A stretch of 11,561 bases of DNA from Streptomyces regalis. GTDB taxonomy: Bacteria > Actinomycetota > Actinomycetes > Streptomycetales > Streptomycetaceae. The translations under genes and the position numbers were made by a program. The stretch lies in contig NZ_LLZG01000088.1 of assembly GCF_001509475.1 (NCBI RefSeq), positions 1-11,561 on the forward strand. The letters run 5' to 3'. The notes under the pieces were generated by a model. It did not search any database. It saw only the letters and a program-made list of their open reading frames with translations, and had not been told where the DNA came from. Of the stretch, positions 1-6,858 are shown piece after piece (position 1 is the first letter of the stretch; each line of letters opens with the position of its first letter).

Positions 1-60
1 CGCCCCCACAGCCCCTGAACCGTCCGAACGCCGCTCCCACAACCCCTCGGAAGGTGCCCC

Positions 61-1908
61 ATGAACACCGCTGAACTCGTCGAGCTCGCCCAGCAGTTGC
101 GGGTGGACAGTGTGCGGGCCTCAGCTGCGGCCGGGTCGGGGCACCCGACGTCGTCGATGTCTGCCGCCGATCTGACGGCGGTACTCCTTGCGAACCACCT
201 TCGCTATGACTTCGACCGGCCGGCCCACCCCGGCAACGACCGCTTCGTCCTCTCCAAGGGGCACGCCTCGCCCCTGCTGTACTCGGCCTACAAGGCGGCG
301 GGCGCCATAGAGGACGGCGAACTGCTCACCTTCCGCAAGATCGGCAGCCGTCTCGAAGGGCACCCCACGCCGCGCCGGCTGCCGTGGCTGGAGACGGCGA
401 CCGGATCGCTCGGGCAGGGGCTGCCGATCGGGGTCGGGATCGCGTTGGCCGGGAAGCGGCTCGATCGGGCCGGGTACCGGGTGTGGGTGCTGTGCGGGGA
501 CAGCGAGCTCGCCGAGGGCTCCGTGTGGGAGGCCGCCGAGCACGCGGCGTACGAGCATCTGGACAACCTCACCGCGGTCGTCGACGTGAACCGGCTCGGT
601 CAGCGCGGCCCGACCCGGCATGGTCATGATCTCCACGCCTACGCCCGCCGCTTCCAGGCCTTCGGATGGCACACCGTCGAGGTGGACGGGCATGACGTGG
701 ACGCCATCGACCGGGCGTATGGGGAGGCGCGGTCCACCAGCGGGCAGCCCACCGTCATCCTCGCCCGCACGCTCAAGGGCAAGGGCGTCCAGTCCGTCCA
801 GGACCGTGAAGGACTGCACGGGAAGCCGCTGCCGGACCCCGACGAGGCGATCGCCGAGCTCGGTGGCCCCCGCGACATCCATGTCCGCGTCCACGAGCCG
901 CCCGCCGCCCGCATGCTGCACGCCGTCCCCGCCGGACACCTCGAACTGCCCCGCTGGGAGAAGGGGGAAGAGGTCGCCACCCGGAACGCCTACGGCGAGG
1001 CGCTCGCCGCCCTCGGCACCGGCCGCGGTGACGTCGTCGCCCTCGACGGCGAGGTCAGCGACTCCACCCGCGCCGAGTTCTTCGCCAAGGCACACCCCGA
1101 CCGCTTCTTCGAGTGCTACATCGCCGAGCAGCAGTTGGTCGCCGCCGCGGTGGGGCTCGCGACGCGCGGCTGGGTGCCGTACGCCTCCACCTTCGCCGCC
1201 TTCCTGACCCGCGCACACGACTTCGTGCGCATGGCGTCGGTCAGCGGCGTCGGCATCAACCTCGTCGGCTCGCACGCCGGCGTCGCGATCGGGCAGGACG
1301 GGCCGAGCCAGATGGGCCTGGAGGACCTGGCGATGATGCGGGCCGTGCACGGCTCGACCGTGCTGTACCCGTGCGACGCCAACCAGACCGCGAAGCTCGT
1401 CGCCGCCATGGCCGACCTGGACGGCGTCCGCTATCTACGCACCTCGCGCGGCGCCGCCCCGGTCGTCTACGGCCCCGACGAGGAGTTCCCCGTCGGTGGC
1501 AGCAAGGTGCTGCGGTCCAGCCCCTACGACCGGCTGACCGTCGTCGCCGCCGGCGCCACCGTGCACGAGGCCCTCGCCGCCGCCGACGCCCTGGACCGCG
1601 ACGGCATCCAGGTCAGGGTCGTCGACCTCTACTCGGTCAAGCCCGTCGACCGGGCCACCCTGCGCCGGGCCGCCGAGGACACGGGCTGCCTGATGACGGT
1701 GGAGGACCACCACGAGGAGGGCGGCATCGGCGACGCCGTCCTCGACGCCTTCGTCGACGGGCGCCCCGTGCCGCGCCTGGTGCGCCTCGCCGTCCGTACG
1801 ATGCCGGGCTCGGCGTCCCCGGACGAGCAACTGCACGCGGCGGGCATCGACGCCGCGTGCATCGCCGCCGCGGGCAAGCTGCTGGTGGAGGAGGCCGTCG
1901 TACGATGA
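61..1908 (+). CDS. tkt: Transketolase, short animal-type form
   Basis: A 615-residue thiamine-diphosphate enzyme that should move two-carbon ketol units between sugar phosphates in the cytoplasmic non-oxidative pentose phosphate pathway. Visible motifs are GSGHPT (residues 25-30), SKGH (65-68), GSLGQG (115-120), the GDSE start of the ThDP/metal site (147-149 region) with an Asn at 177, KGKGV (239-243), and IAEQ with the probable cofactor-activating Glu at 356. SHAGVAIGQDGPSQ lies at 404-417. Length and wording (CYIAEQ, RFVLSKGHA, VNRLGQ) recall the roughly 620-residue human-type TKT rather than the 660-700-residue E. coli or main actinobacterial form. A GGAAGG ribosome site at 49-54 supports the ATG. 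The stop overlaps the next gene by four bases. It is probably a second, accessory transketolase; that is inference. A related ketol-transferring enzyme cannot be excluded. Confidence 0.93.
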   Translation: MNTAELVELAQQLRVDSVRASAAAGSGHPTSSMSAADLTAVLLANHLRYDFDRPAHPGNDRFVLSKGHASPLLYSAYKAAGAIEDGELLTFRKIGSRLEGHPTPRRLPWLETATGSLGQGLPIGVGIALAGKRLDRAGYRVWVLCGDSELAEGSVWEAAEHAAYEHLDNLTAVVDVNRLGQRGPTRHGHDLHAYARRFQAFGWHTVEVDGHDVDAIDRAYGEARSTSGQPTVILARTLKGKGVQSVQDREGLHGKPLPDPDEAIAELGGPRDIHVRVHEPPAARMLHAVPAGHLELPRWEKGEEVATRNAYGEALAALGTGRGDVVALDGEVSDSTRAEFFAKAHPDRFFECYIAEQQLVAAAVGLATRGWVPYASTFAAFLTRAHDFVRMASVSGVGINLVGSHAGVAIGQDGPSQMGLEDLAMMRAVHGSTVLYPCDANQTAKLVAAMADLDGVRYLRTSRGAAPVVYGPDEEFPVGGSKVLRSSPYDRLTVVAAGATVHEALAAADALDRDGIQVRVVDLYSVKPVDRATLRRAAEDTGCLMTVEDHHEEGGIGDAVLDAFVDGRPVPRLVRLAVRTMPGSASPDEQLHAAGIDAACIAAAGKLLVEEAVVR

Positions 1909-2834
1909 CCGGCGACGACGCCACGAGGAAGGTGCGGGCCGGTCGCCGTACGGTCGAGGTCAAACGTGTCGACAAGGTGCTCTTCCCCGGTGGCGGCGGG
2001 GCCAAGGAGTACACCAAGGGCGATCTTGTCGACTACTACCGGTCCGCCGCCGCGTTCATGCTGCCGCATCTGCGCGGCCGCCCCCTGATGCTGGAGCGGT
2101 ACCCCGACGGTCTCGACGGCCAGAAGTTCATGCAGAAGAACACTCCGGAGCACTACCCGGACTGGATCACCCGCGTCGAACTGCCCAAGGAAGACGGCAC
2201 CGTCTGCCACACCGTCTGCGACGACACCGCCACCCTCGTCTACCTCGCCGACCAGGCCTGCCTCACCCTGCACCGCTTCCTCTCCCGCACCGACGACATC
2301 GACCGGCCCGACCGGCTGGTCTTCGACCTCGACCCGGCCGAGGACTCCTTCGCGCAGGTCAGGGACGCGGCCGGGCTGCTCGGCGAGCTGCTCGACGAGC
2401 TCGGGCTGCCCTCGGCGCCGATGACCACCGGCTCGCGCGGGCTGCACATCGTCGTACCGCTGGACGCGCACCACGACTTCGACGAGGTCCGGGAATTCGC
2501 CAAGGACGTCGCCGGCCTGCTCGAATCGGCCCACCCGGACCGGCTCACCACCGCCGCCCGCAAGAAAGACCGCGGCGACCGCCTCTACCTCGACGTGCAG
2601 CGCAACGCCTACGCCCAGACCGCCGTCGTCCCCTACACCGTCCGCGCCCGGCCCGGCGCACCCGTCGCCACACCCCTGACCTGGGCCGAAGTGGACGACC
2701 CGGACCTGGACGCGCGCCGCTGGAGCATCGCCGACGCCGTGGAGCACGCCCGCACCAACCCCTGGTCCGGGCTGATGGACCGGGGCCGCGCCCTCGGACC
2801 GGCTCGGCGCAGGCTCGACGCACTGCGCGGCTGA
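1905..2834 (+). CDS. Stand-alone LigD-type polymerase/primase domain protein
   Basis: 309 residues matching the archaeo-eukaryotic-primase-fold polymerase domain of the NHEJ protein LigD. This domain adds nucleotides, often ribonucleotides, at broken DNA ends together with Ku and a ligase. The metal-binding aspartates appear in FDLDP (D141, D143) and LYLDVQRN (D230). The substrate-binding TTGSRGLHIVVP runs 174-185, and the typical opener VDKVLFP is at 22-28. There is no ligase or nuclease domain, so the protein is a free PolDom as found in several copies in streptomycetes. The ATG at 1905 overlaps the transketolase stop in an ATGA junction. The same frame stays open far upstream, but that part is out-of-frame transketolase. 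A role in NHEJ is inference from the family; no ku or ligase gene is in the window. It could equally act in another repair route. Confidence 0.9.
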   Translation: MTGDDATRKVRAGRRTVEVKRVDKVLFPGGGGAKEYTKGDLVDYYRSAAAFMLPHLRGRPLMLERYPDGLDGQKFMQKNTPEHYPDWITRVELPKEDGTVCHTVCDDTATLVYLADQACLTLHRFLSRTDDIDRPDRLVFDLDPAEDSFAQVRDAAGLLGELLDELGLPSAPMTTGSRGLHIVVPLDAHHDFDEVREFAKDVAGLLESAHPDRLTTAARKKDRGDRLYLDVQRNAYAQTAVVPYTVRARPGAPVATPLTWAEVDDPDLDARRWSIADAVEHARTNPWSGLMDRGRALGPARRRLDALRG

Positions 2835-2843
2835 AGAAGCCGT

Positions 2844-2853
2844 ACCCATGGGT
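2844..2853. repeat. 10-base perfect palindrome ahead of the gvp operon
   Basis: ACCCATGGGT lies in the 60-base gap between the LigD-type gene and gvpO, about 40 bases before the gvpO start. Such a palindrome could be an operator half-site pair, but it is short and has no spacer. Its function is not shown. Confidence 0.3.
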
Positions 2854-2894
2854 TTGGCCGGAGCCTCCCGGGCCACTCGGCGCAGGAGGCGTCC

Positions 2895-3227
2895 ATGAAT
2901 GATTCACAGAACACACCCAAGTCATCCAGACGGCAGACGGGCGGGGCGGACGAGCGGCCGACCCCGATGGAGGTCCTGCGCCAGGCACGGACCCAGCTCG
3001 CCGAACTCACCGGCATGAACGCGGAGACGGTGTCGTCCTTCGAGCAGACGGAGGACGGCTGGACGCTCGAGATCGAGGTCCTGGAACTGTCCCGCGTCCC
3101 CGACACGATGAGTCTGCTGGCGAGTTACCAGGTCGATCTCGACCCCGACGGACAGCTCACCGGGTACCGGCGCGTGCGCCGCTACGAACGTGGGCGTTCC
3201 GACGCACACAGGCCCGGCGGTCGGTAG
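2895..3227 (+). CDS. gvpO: Gas vesicle protein GvpO
   Basis: 110 residues. Residues 24-101 match the GvpO family: an amphipathic helix with ARTQLAELTG (31-40), then a compact sheet region with GWTLEIEVLELSRVPDT (55-71) and the end motif LTGYRRVRRYER. In haloarchaea GvpO is needed for gas vesicle formation, perhaps as an expression or assembly helper; its molecular action is not settled. The first 23 residues are polar and probably disordered. AGGAGG at 2884-2889 sits five bases before the ATG, fixing the start. It opens the gvp cluster, 60 bases after the LigD-type gene and 52 bases before gvpA. It could therefore have its own promoter or be read through from transketolase. Confidence 0.92.
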   Translation: MNDSQNTPKSSRRQTGGADERPTPMEVLRQARTQLAELTGMNAETVSSFEQTEDGWTLEIEVLELSRVPDTMSLLASYQVDLDPDGQLTGYRRVRRYERGRSDAHRPGGR

Positions 3228-3262
3228 GCCGCCCGCCCACGCCCGGCAGACCGTCATGAGAC

Positions 3263-3270
3263 AAGGAGGA
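3263..3270 (+). promoter_or_regulatory. Strong ribosome-binding site for gvpA
   Basis: AAGGAGGA, nearly full complementarity to the 16S 3' end, lies nine bases before the ATG at 3280. It lies downstream of other in-frame starts (ATG at 3256 and a codon at 3190), so it decides the gvpA start. Confidence 0.8.
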
Positions 3271-3279
3271 ACGGCCGGC

Positions 3280-3705
3280 ATGACCGTTGTCCCGGCACAG
3301 CAGCCCGGCGGCGGAGGCGGCAGCAGCGGCCTCTACGACGTTCTGGAGCTCGTCCTCGACAGGGGGCTTGTCATTGACGCATTCGTGCGTGTCTCCCTGG
3401 TCGGCATCGAGATCCTGAAGATCGACGTCCGTGTCGTCGTGGCCAGCGTCGACACCTATCTCCGCTTCGCCGAGGCGTGCAACCGGCTCGACCTTGAGGC
3501 CGGGCCGCGCAAGGCCCCCGGTCTGCCCGAGATGGTCGGCGAGATCACTGAGTCCGGCGCTCGCGGCAAGTCCAAGGGAGCGCTGTCCGGCGCCGCCGAG
3601 ACCTTTTCCGACGCCTTCAAGCAGGCACGTGAGAACGGCGAGGCGCATCCCAGGCAGCGCACCCGCAAGTCCACCACGACGCGCAAGAAGGAGGAGCACG
3701 AGTGA
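3280..3705 (+). CDS. gvpA: Gas vesicle shell protein GvpA with C-terminal extension
   Basis: 141 residues. Residues 18-68 are the classic GvpA fold: LYDVLELVLDRGLVIDAFVRVSLVGIEIL followed by KIDVRVVVASVDTYLRFAEA. These form the helix-strand-strand-helix ribs of the gas-permeable, water-excluding vesicle wall. A Gly-rich stretch (10-16) precedes it. Typical GvpA ends near residue 70; here about 70 more residues follow, ending in a K/R-rich run near 125-137. The start is set by the strong ribosome site ending nine bases upstream. The GTGA stop overlap couples it to gvpF. It is the best candidate for the main structural subunit because IDAFVRVSLVGIE is closest to canonical GvpA and its ribosome site is among the strongest in the operon. 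It could be called a GvpA/J/M-family minor subunit if the tail blocks close packing. Confidence 0.93.
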   Translation: MTVVPAQQPGGGGGSSGLYDVLELVLDRGLVIDAFVRVSLVGIEILKIDVRVVVASVDTYLRFAEACNRLDLEAGPRKAPGLPEMVGEITESGARGKSKGALSGAAETFSDAFKQARENGEAHPRQRTRKSTTTRKKEEHE

Positions 3706-4472
3706 GCACGTACGTGTACGGCATCACCGCGAGTTCGCGCACCGACCTTCCGAAGGACCTGGGCGGTGTCGGCGACCCGCCGCGTCCGGTGCGCGTCCTG
3801 AAGGAGGGCGCACTCGCCGCCCTGGTCAGCGACGCCCCCGAAGAGCTGCGCCCCAAGCGCAGGGAACTGCTCGCCCACTCGAACGTGCTGGCCGAGGCGG
3901 GTGCGGCCGGCTGCGTACTGCCCATGCGGTTCGGCAGCGTCGCCCCCGACGACGACACGGTCACCGGGGTGCTCGCCGAACGCGGGGAGCACTACAAGGA
4001 ACGCCTGCGGGCCCTCGACGGCAAGGTCGAGTACAACGTGAAGGCCACGCATGCCGAGGAGGCCGTGCTGCACCGCGTCCTGGCCGAGAACCCGGAGATC
4101 CGGGCCATGACGCAGGCCAACCGGCAGTCCGGCGGCGGGTCCTACGAGGAGCGGCTGCGGCTCGGCGAGATGGTGGTCGCCGCGGTCAAGGCCCAGGAGG
4201 CCGAGGACGCGACCGATGTGCAGCACACGCTGGAACCGGTCGCGGACGCGGTCAGCGTGGGTCCCGACTCCACCGGCTGGCTCGCCAACGTGTCGTTCCT
4301 GGTCGACCGCGGCTCGGCCGAGACGTTCATGACCGCCGTCGAGCAACTCCGCAAGGGCCATCCGCACCTCGATCTGCGCGTCAACGGCCCGCTGCCGCCG
4401 TACAGCTTCGTCGAGCCCGGCCCCGCCGAGCCCGCGGGCACCACGTCCGGCGGCGGAACGGCGAAGGAGTGA
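3702..4472 (+). CDS. gvpF: Gas vesicle protein GvpF (GvpF/L family)
   Basis: 256 residues covering the whole GvpF/GvpL family. The N-terminal domain begins STYVYGI (2-7) and includes CVLPMRFGSV (71-80) and KVEYNVKA (108-115). A central charged region has SYEERLRLGE (147-156). The C-terminal domain has WLANVSFLVDR (193-203) and ends LRVNGPLPPYSFV (225-237). Members bind GvpA and are thought to keep it soluble or deliver it to the growing vesicle. The GTG start at 3702 overlaps the gvpA stop by four bases, with AAGGAGG at 3688-3694 seven bases upstream. The last 18 residues are Gly/Ala/Pro-rich and probably unstructured. It pairs with the second family member at 6855. Confidence 0.93.
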   Translation: MSTYVYGITASSRTDLPKDLGGVGDPPRPVRVLKEGALAALVSDAPEELRPKRRELLAHSNVLAEAGAAGCVLPMRFGSVAPDDDTVTGVLAERGEHYKERLRALDGKVEYNVKATHAEEAVLHRVLAENPEIRAMTQANRQSGGGSYEERLRLGEMVVAAVKAQEAEDATDVQHTLEPVADAVSVGPDSTGWLANVSFLVDRGSAETFMTAVEQLRKGHPHLDLRVNGPLPPYSFVEPGPAEPAGTTSGGGTAKE

Positions 4473-4476
4473 GGCC

Positions 4477-4740
4477 GTGGGACTGATCGGAGAGGTACTG
4501 CTGCTGCCGTTCGCCCCGGTGCGCGGCAGCGGATGGGTCATCAGACAGGTGCTGCGCGAGGCGGAACGCCTCTATTACGACCCAGCCGCTGTGCGGGCCG
4601 AACTGGCGAGCCTGGAGGAGCAGCTGACCGCGGGCGAGATCGACGAGGAGGAGTTCGACCGCCGTGAGGACGAACTCCTCGACCGGCTGGAGATCGGCCT
4701 GCGCGCAGGCTACGGGAACGGTGACGGGACGGCACGATGA
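4477..4740 (+). CDS. gvpG: Gas vesicle protein GvpG
   Basis: 87 residues of the GvpG family. A hydrophobic opener, MGLIGEVLLLPFAPVRG (1-17), leads into WVIRQVLREAERLYYDP (20-36) and a charged helix or coiled coil (37-75) with EIDEEEFDRREDELLDRL. GvpG is an accessory assembly protein known to associate with GvpF/L and GvpA in other organisms. Start is GTG, four bases after the gvpF stop, with AAGGAG at 4464-4469. The stop overlaps the next ATG in an ATGA junction. Confidence 0.92.
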   Translation: MGLIGEVLLLPFAPVRGSGWVIRQVLREAERLYYDPAAVRAELASLEEQLTAGEIDEEEFDRREDELLDRLEIGLRAGYGNGDGTAR

Positions 4741-5462
4741 ACCGAATGGGACTGGGCCTCGCCGTAGGGGCCGGATATGTCCTCGGACGGACGAGGAAAC
4801 TGAAACTGGCGTTCGCCGTCGGCACGCTCGTGGCCGGCAAGCGGATGCATCTGAGCCCGCGGGCCGTCACGGACCTGGTGTCCCAACAGCTGCAGAACAA
4901 CCCGCAGTTCAAGGAGATCGGGGACCAGTTGCGCGAGGACCTGCGCGGCGTCGGCGAGGCGGCCTCCGGCGCCCTGGTCGAGCGCCGGCTCGACGCGCTC
5001 GCCGACCGGCTGCACGGACGCACCGCCGAGCTGCACGAGCAGTTGTCGGGAGCGGTGCCGACGCCGGATCTCGGCGGGCGGGACGAGGAGTCCGAGGAGG
5101 AGACCGAGGACGAGGAGCCGCGCGCCGAGGACGAGGACCGCGAGCCGGACGAGCCCGAGGGACACGAGGAAGCGGAGGAGGAGTCGGAGGAGGAGTCCGA
5201 GGGCGAGTCGGAGGACGAGGAGCCGTCGGGCAAGGCGGCGGCGAAGCGAGCGGCCGCGCCGAAGAAGACCGCCAAGAAGGCGGCCAAGAAGGGCCCCGCG
5301 AAGAAGACGGCGGCGAAGAAGACCGCCGCCGGCAGGACAGCGCCCAGGAAGGCGGCTGCCAAGCGGAGCGGGACCGGCAAGTCGGCCGGCCGGAAGACGG
5401 CCGGGGCCCGCGGGGCGGCCCGCAGTGGCCGGGCGCGTCAGTCGAAGGGCGGTGACGGGTGA
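4737..5462 (+). CDS. gvpY: Gas vesicle cluster protein GvpY: hydrophobic N-terminus, acidic block, histone-H1-like tail
   Basis: 241 residues with no enzyme motif I recognise. Residues 5-34 are hydrophobic with a small basic break (GRTRKLK, 17-23), possibly one or two membrane-associating helices. Residues 40-107 look helical and amphipathic. Residues 116-162 are acidic (32 of 47 are D/E). Residues 166-241 are Lys/Ala-rich (26 K/R, one acidic), with KKTAKKA/KKTAAKK units like histone H1 and HU tails. Such tails often bind DNA or other polyanions; here that is inference. Position and layout match the actinobacterial protein I remember as GvpY; low-complexity members are sometimes misnamed DNA primase or histone-like. 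It overlaps gvpG by four bases. Only a poor ribosome site is visible, so its translation probably depends on coupling. Confidence 0.75.
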   Translation: MNRMGLGLAVGAGYVLGRTRKLKLAFAVGTLVAGKRMHLSPRAVTDLVSQQLQNNPQFKEIGDQLREDLRGVGEAASGALVERRLDALADRLHGRTAELHEQLSGAVPTPDLGGRDEESEEETEDEEPRAEDEDREPDEPEGHEEAEEESEEESEGESEDEEPSGKAAAKRAAAPKKTAKKAAKKGPAKKTAAKKTAAGRTAPRKAAAKRSGTGKSAGRKTAGARGAARSGRARQSKGGDG

Positions 5463-6535
5463 TGACCGAGACACTCGGATCCGCGAGCTCCGCCGCCCGC
5501 GGAGCAGCGAAGCAACCACTCGCCGGTGTGGCCCACAGCGAGGCCGCCGACCGGTTCAAGGCCGAACTCCAGGAGTACCTCGCCGCGCAGACCCAGCGGA
5601 TGCTGGTCGGCGCCGGCCGCAAACTCGGCGAGGCCACGGTCAAGCTGAACGACGTCGCCGAGGGCCGCAGCCCGGGCCTGGCCAAGCTCGCCCTCGACGG
5701 CGGCCGCAAGCTCGCCGACGGCAAGGGCCCGCTGCGCACCGCGCTGGAGGTCGGCGCCACCCGCGCCAAGGACAACGTGGTCGACACGTTCAAGAACCTC
5801 GGCGGCAAGGCCAAGGGAAAGGGCAAGGGGAAAAAGGCCGGCAACAAGCCCACCGTCATCATCGAGTACGTCGACGTGGGCGTGCCGCTGCGCACCGCGT
5901 ACGACCAGTGGACCCAGTACCAGGACTTCAGCACCTTCGCGAAGGGCGTGAAGAGCGCGAACCGCGCCGACGACACGACCTCCGACTGGCAGCTCAAGGT
6001 CTTCTGGTCCAACCGCAGCTGGAAGGCGCACACCACCGAACAGGTGCCGGACGACCGGATCGCCTGGACGTCGGAGGGCGCGAAGGGCACCACGAAGGGC
6101 GTCGTCTCCTTCCACCGGCTCGACGACAGCCTCACCCGCGTCCTGCTGGTCGTCGAGTACTACCCCAAGGGGTTGTTCGAGAAGACCGGCAACCTCTGGC
6201 GCGCCCAGGGCCGCCGGGCCCGCCTCGACCTCAAGAACTACGTCCGCTTCGTCACCCTCAAGGGAGAGGTCGAAGACGGCTGGCGCGGCGAGATCCGCGA
6301 CGGCGAGGTCGTCCGCAGCCATGAGGACGCGGTCGCGGAGGAGGACGAGGAGGAGTACGAGGAGCCCGAGGACGCGTACGAGAAGGACGAAGAGGACGAG
6401 ACCGAAGAGGGCGAAGAGGACGAGGAGGAACCCGAGGACGCGTACGAGGAGGAACCCGAGGACGCGTACGAGGAAGAGCCTGAATACGAGGACGAGGACA
6501 AGCCCGAGTACGCCGGCGGCGGGAGCCGGCGATGA
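5462..6535 (+). CDS. gvpZ: Gas vesicle cluster protein GvpZ: SRPBCC (cyclase/dehydrase-like) domain with acidic tail
   Basis: 357 residues. Residues 1-112 form a helical segment of unknown role. A short Lys/Gly linker (116-128) follows. Residues 130-270 are an SRPBCC/START-like domain: PTVIIEYVDVGVPL, WTQYQDFSTFAKGVKS (150-165), IAWTSEGAKGTTKGVVSFH (200-218), and TRVLLVVEYYPKG (225-237). This fold makes a deep hydrophobic pocket for lipids or polyketides; no ligand can be deduced. Residues 288-347 are an acidic tail (41 of 60 D/E) with EEPEDAY repeats. ATG 5462 shares a base with the gvpY stop; GTG 5459 is an equal alternative adding one residue. The ribosome site is weak, so coupling to gvpY is likely. 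The gvpZ name follows the gene order I recall from S. coelicolor. Confidence 0.78.
   Translation: MTETLGSASSAARGAAKQPLAGVAHSEAADRFKAELQEYLAAQTQRMLVGAGRKLGEATVKLNDVAEGRSPGLAKLALDGGRKLADGKGPLRTALEVGATRAKDNVVDTFKNLGGKAKGKGKGKKAGNKPTVIIEYVDVGVPLRTAYDQWTQYQDFSTFAKGVKSANRADDTTSDWQLKVFWSNRSWKAHTTEQVPDDRIAWTSEGAKGTTKGVVSFHRLDDSLTRVLLVVEYYPKGLFEKTGNLWRAQGRRARLDLKNYVRFVTLKGEVEDGWRGEIRDGEVVRSHEDAVAEEDEEEYEEPEDAYEKDEEDETEEGEEDEEEPEDAYEEEPEDAYEEEPEYEDEDKPEYAGGGSRR
6425..6472 (+). repeat. 24-base perfect tandem repeat in the gvpZ acidic tail
   Basis: Two identical adjacent 24-base units (6425-6448 and 6449-6472) encode EEPEDAYE twice. A third copy with one mismatch lies at 6359-6382, and a decayed copy follows at 6473. 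Because the unit is a multiple of three, copy-number change would alter tail length without a frameshift. Confidence 0.9.
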
Positions 6536-6858
6536 CGATGTCCAGCCGGCTGCCCGAGCCCTACGGTCAGGGCAGTGGCGCCAACCTCGCCGACATCCTG
6601 GAAAGGGTCCTGGACAAAGGCATCGTCATCGCGGGCGACATCCGCATCAACCTGCTCGACATCGAACTGCTCACCATCAAGCTGCGCCTCATCGTCGCCT
6701 CGGTCGACAAGGCGAAGGAGATGGGCATCGACTGGTGGGAGGACGACCCGGCGCTGTCCTCCCGCGCCCACCGCAACGAACTCGCCCGGGAGAACGCCGA
6801 GTTGCGCGAGCGGCTGGCCCAGCTGGAGCCCACCCGGGGGGAGGAGGAGGCCCCATGA
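6532..6858 (+). CDS. gvpJ: GvpA-family minor gas vesicle protein GvpJ
   Basis: 108 residues. Residues 18-66 carry the GvpA fold in its GvpJ flavour: NLADILERVLDKGIVIAGD, then IRINLLDIELLTIKLRLIVASVDKAKEMG, followed by the typical IDWWEDDPAL (66-75). A charged helix, likely a coiled coil, runs 77-99 (ELARENAELRERLAQLE). GvpJ-type proteins are minor, essential assembly or nucleation subunits in characterised vesicles. GGGAG at 6521-6525 precedes the ATG. Both ends sit in ATGA overlaps with gvpZ and gvpL. The wording IAGDIRI rather than IDAWVRV separates it clearly from the gvpA product. Confidence 0.92.
   Translation: MTMSSRLPEPYGQGSGANLADILERVLDKGIVIAGDIRINLLDIELLTIKLRLIVASVDKAKEMGIDWWEDDPALSSRAHRNELARENAELRERLAQLEPTRGEEEAP

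Noticed and set aside
121..1350. Long minus-strand open frame opposite transketolase
   Set aside because: It is antisense to a clearly coding gene, has no ribosome site or recognisable motif, and is the usual high-GC shadow.
2842..2865. Minus-strand GGGTAC with GGCT 14 bases upstream, read as a promoter antisense to the LigD-type gene
   Set aside because: The -35 rule is too loose and there is no gene downstream on that strand.
2856..2874. GGCC...GGCC hairpin as a terminator before gvpO
   Set aside because: The inner stem mismatches and there is no T-run; it is ordinary high-GC pairing.
2852..2875. GTTT-N14-GGGCCA as a SigB-type promoter for gvpO
   Set aside because: The -35 matches, but the -10 differs from GGGTAC at three positions. 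I recall osmotic, SigB-linked control of gvp genes in S. coelicolor, but this match is too weak to annotate.
4737..5462. Annotation of the GvpY frame as a DNA primase or true histone
   Set aside because: Only the basic low-complexity tail resembles histone H1; there are no primase motifs and no globular H1 domain.
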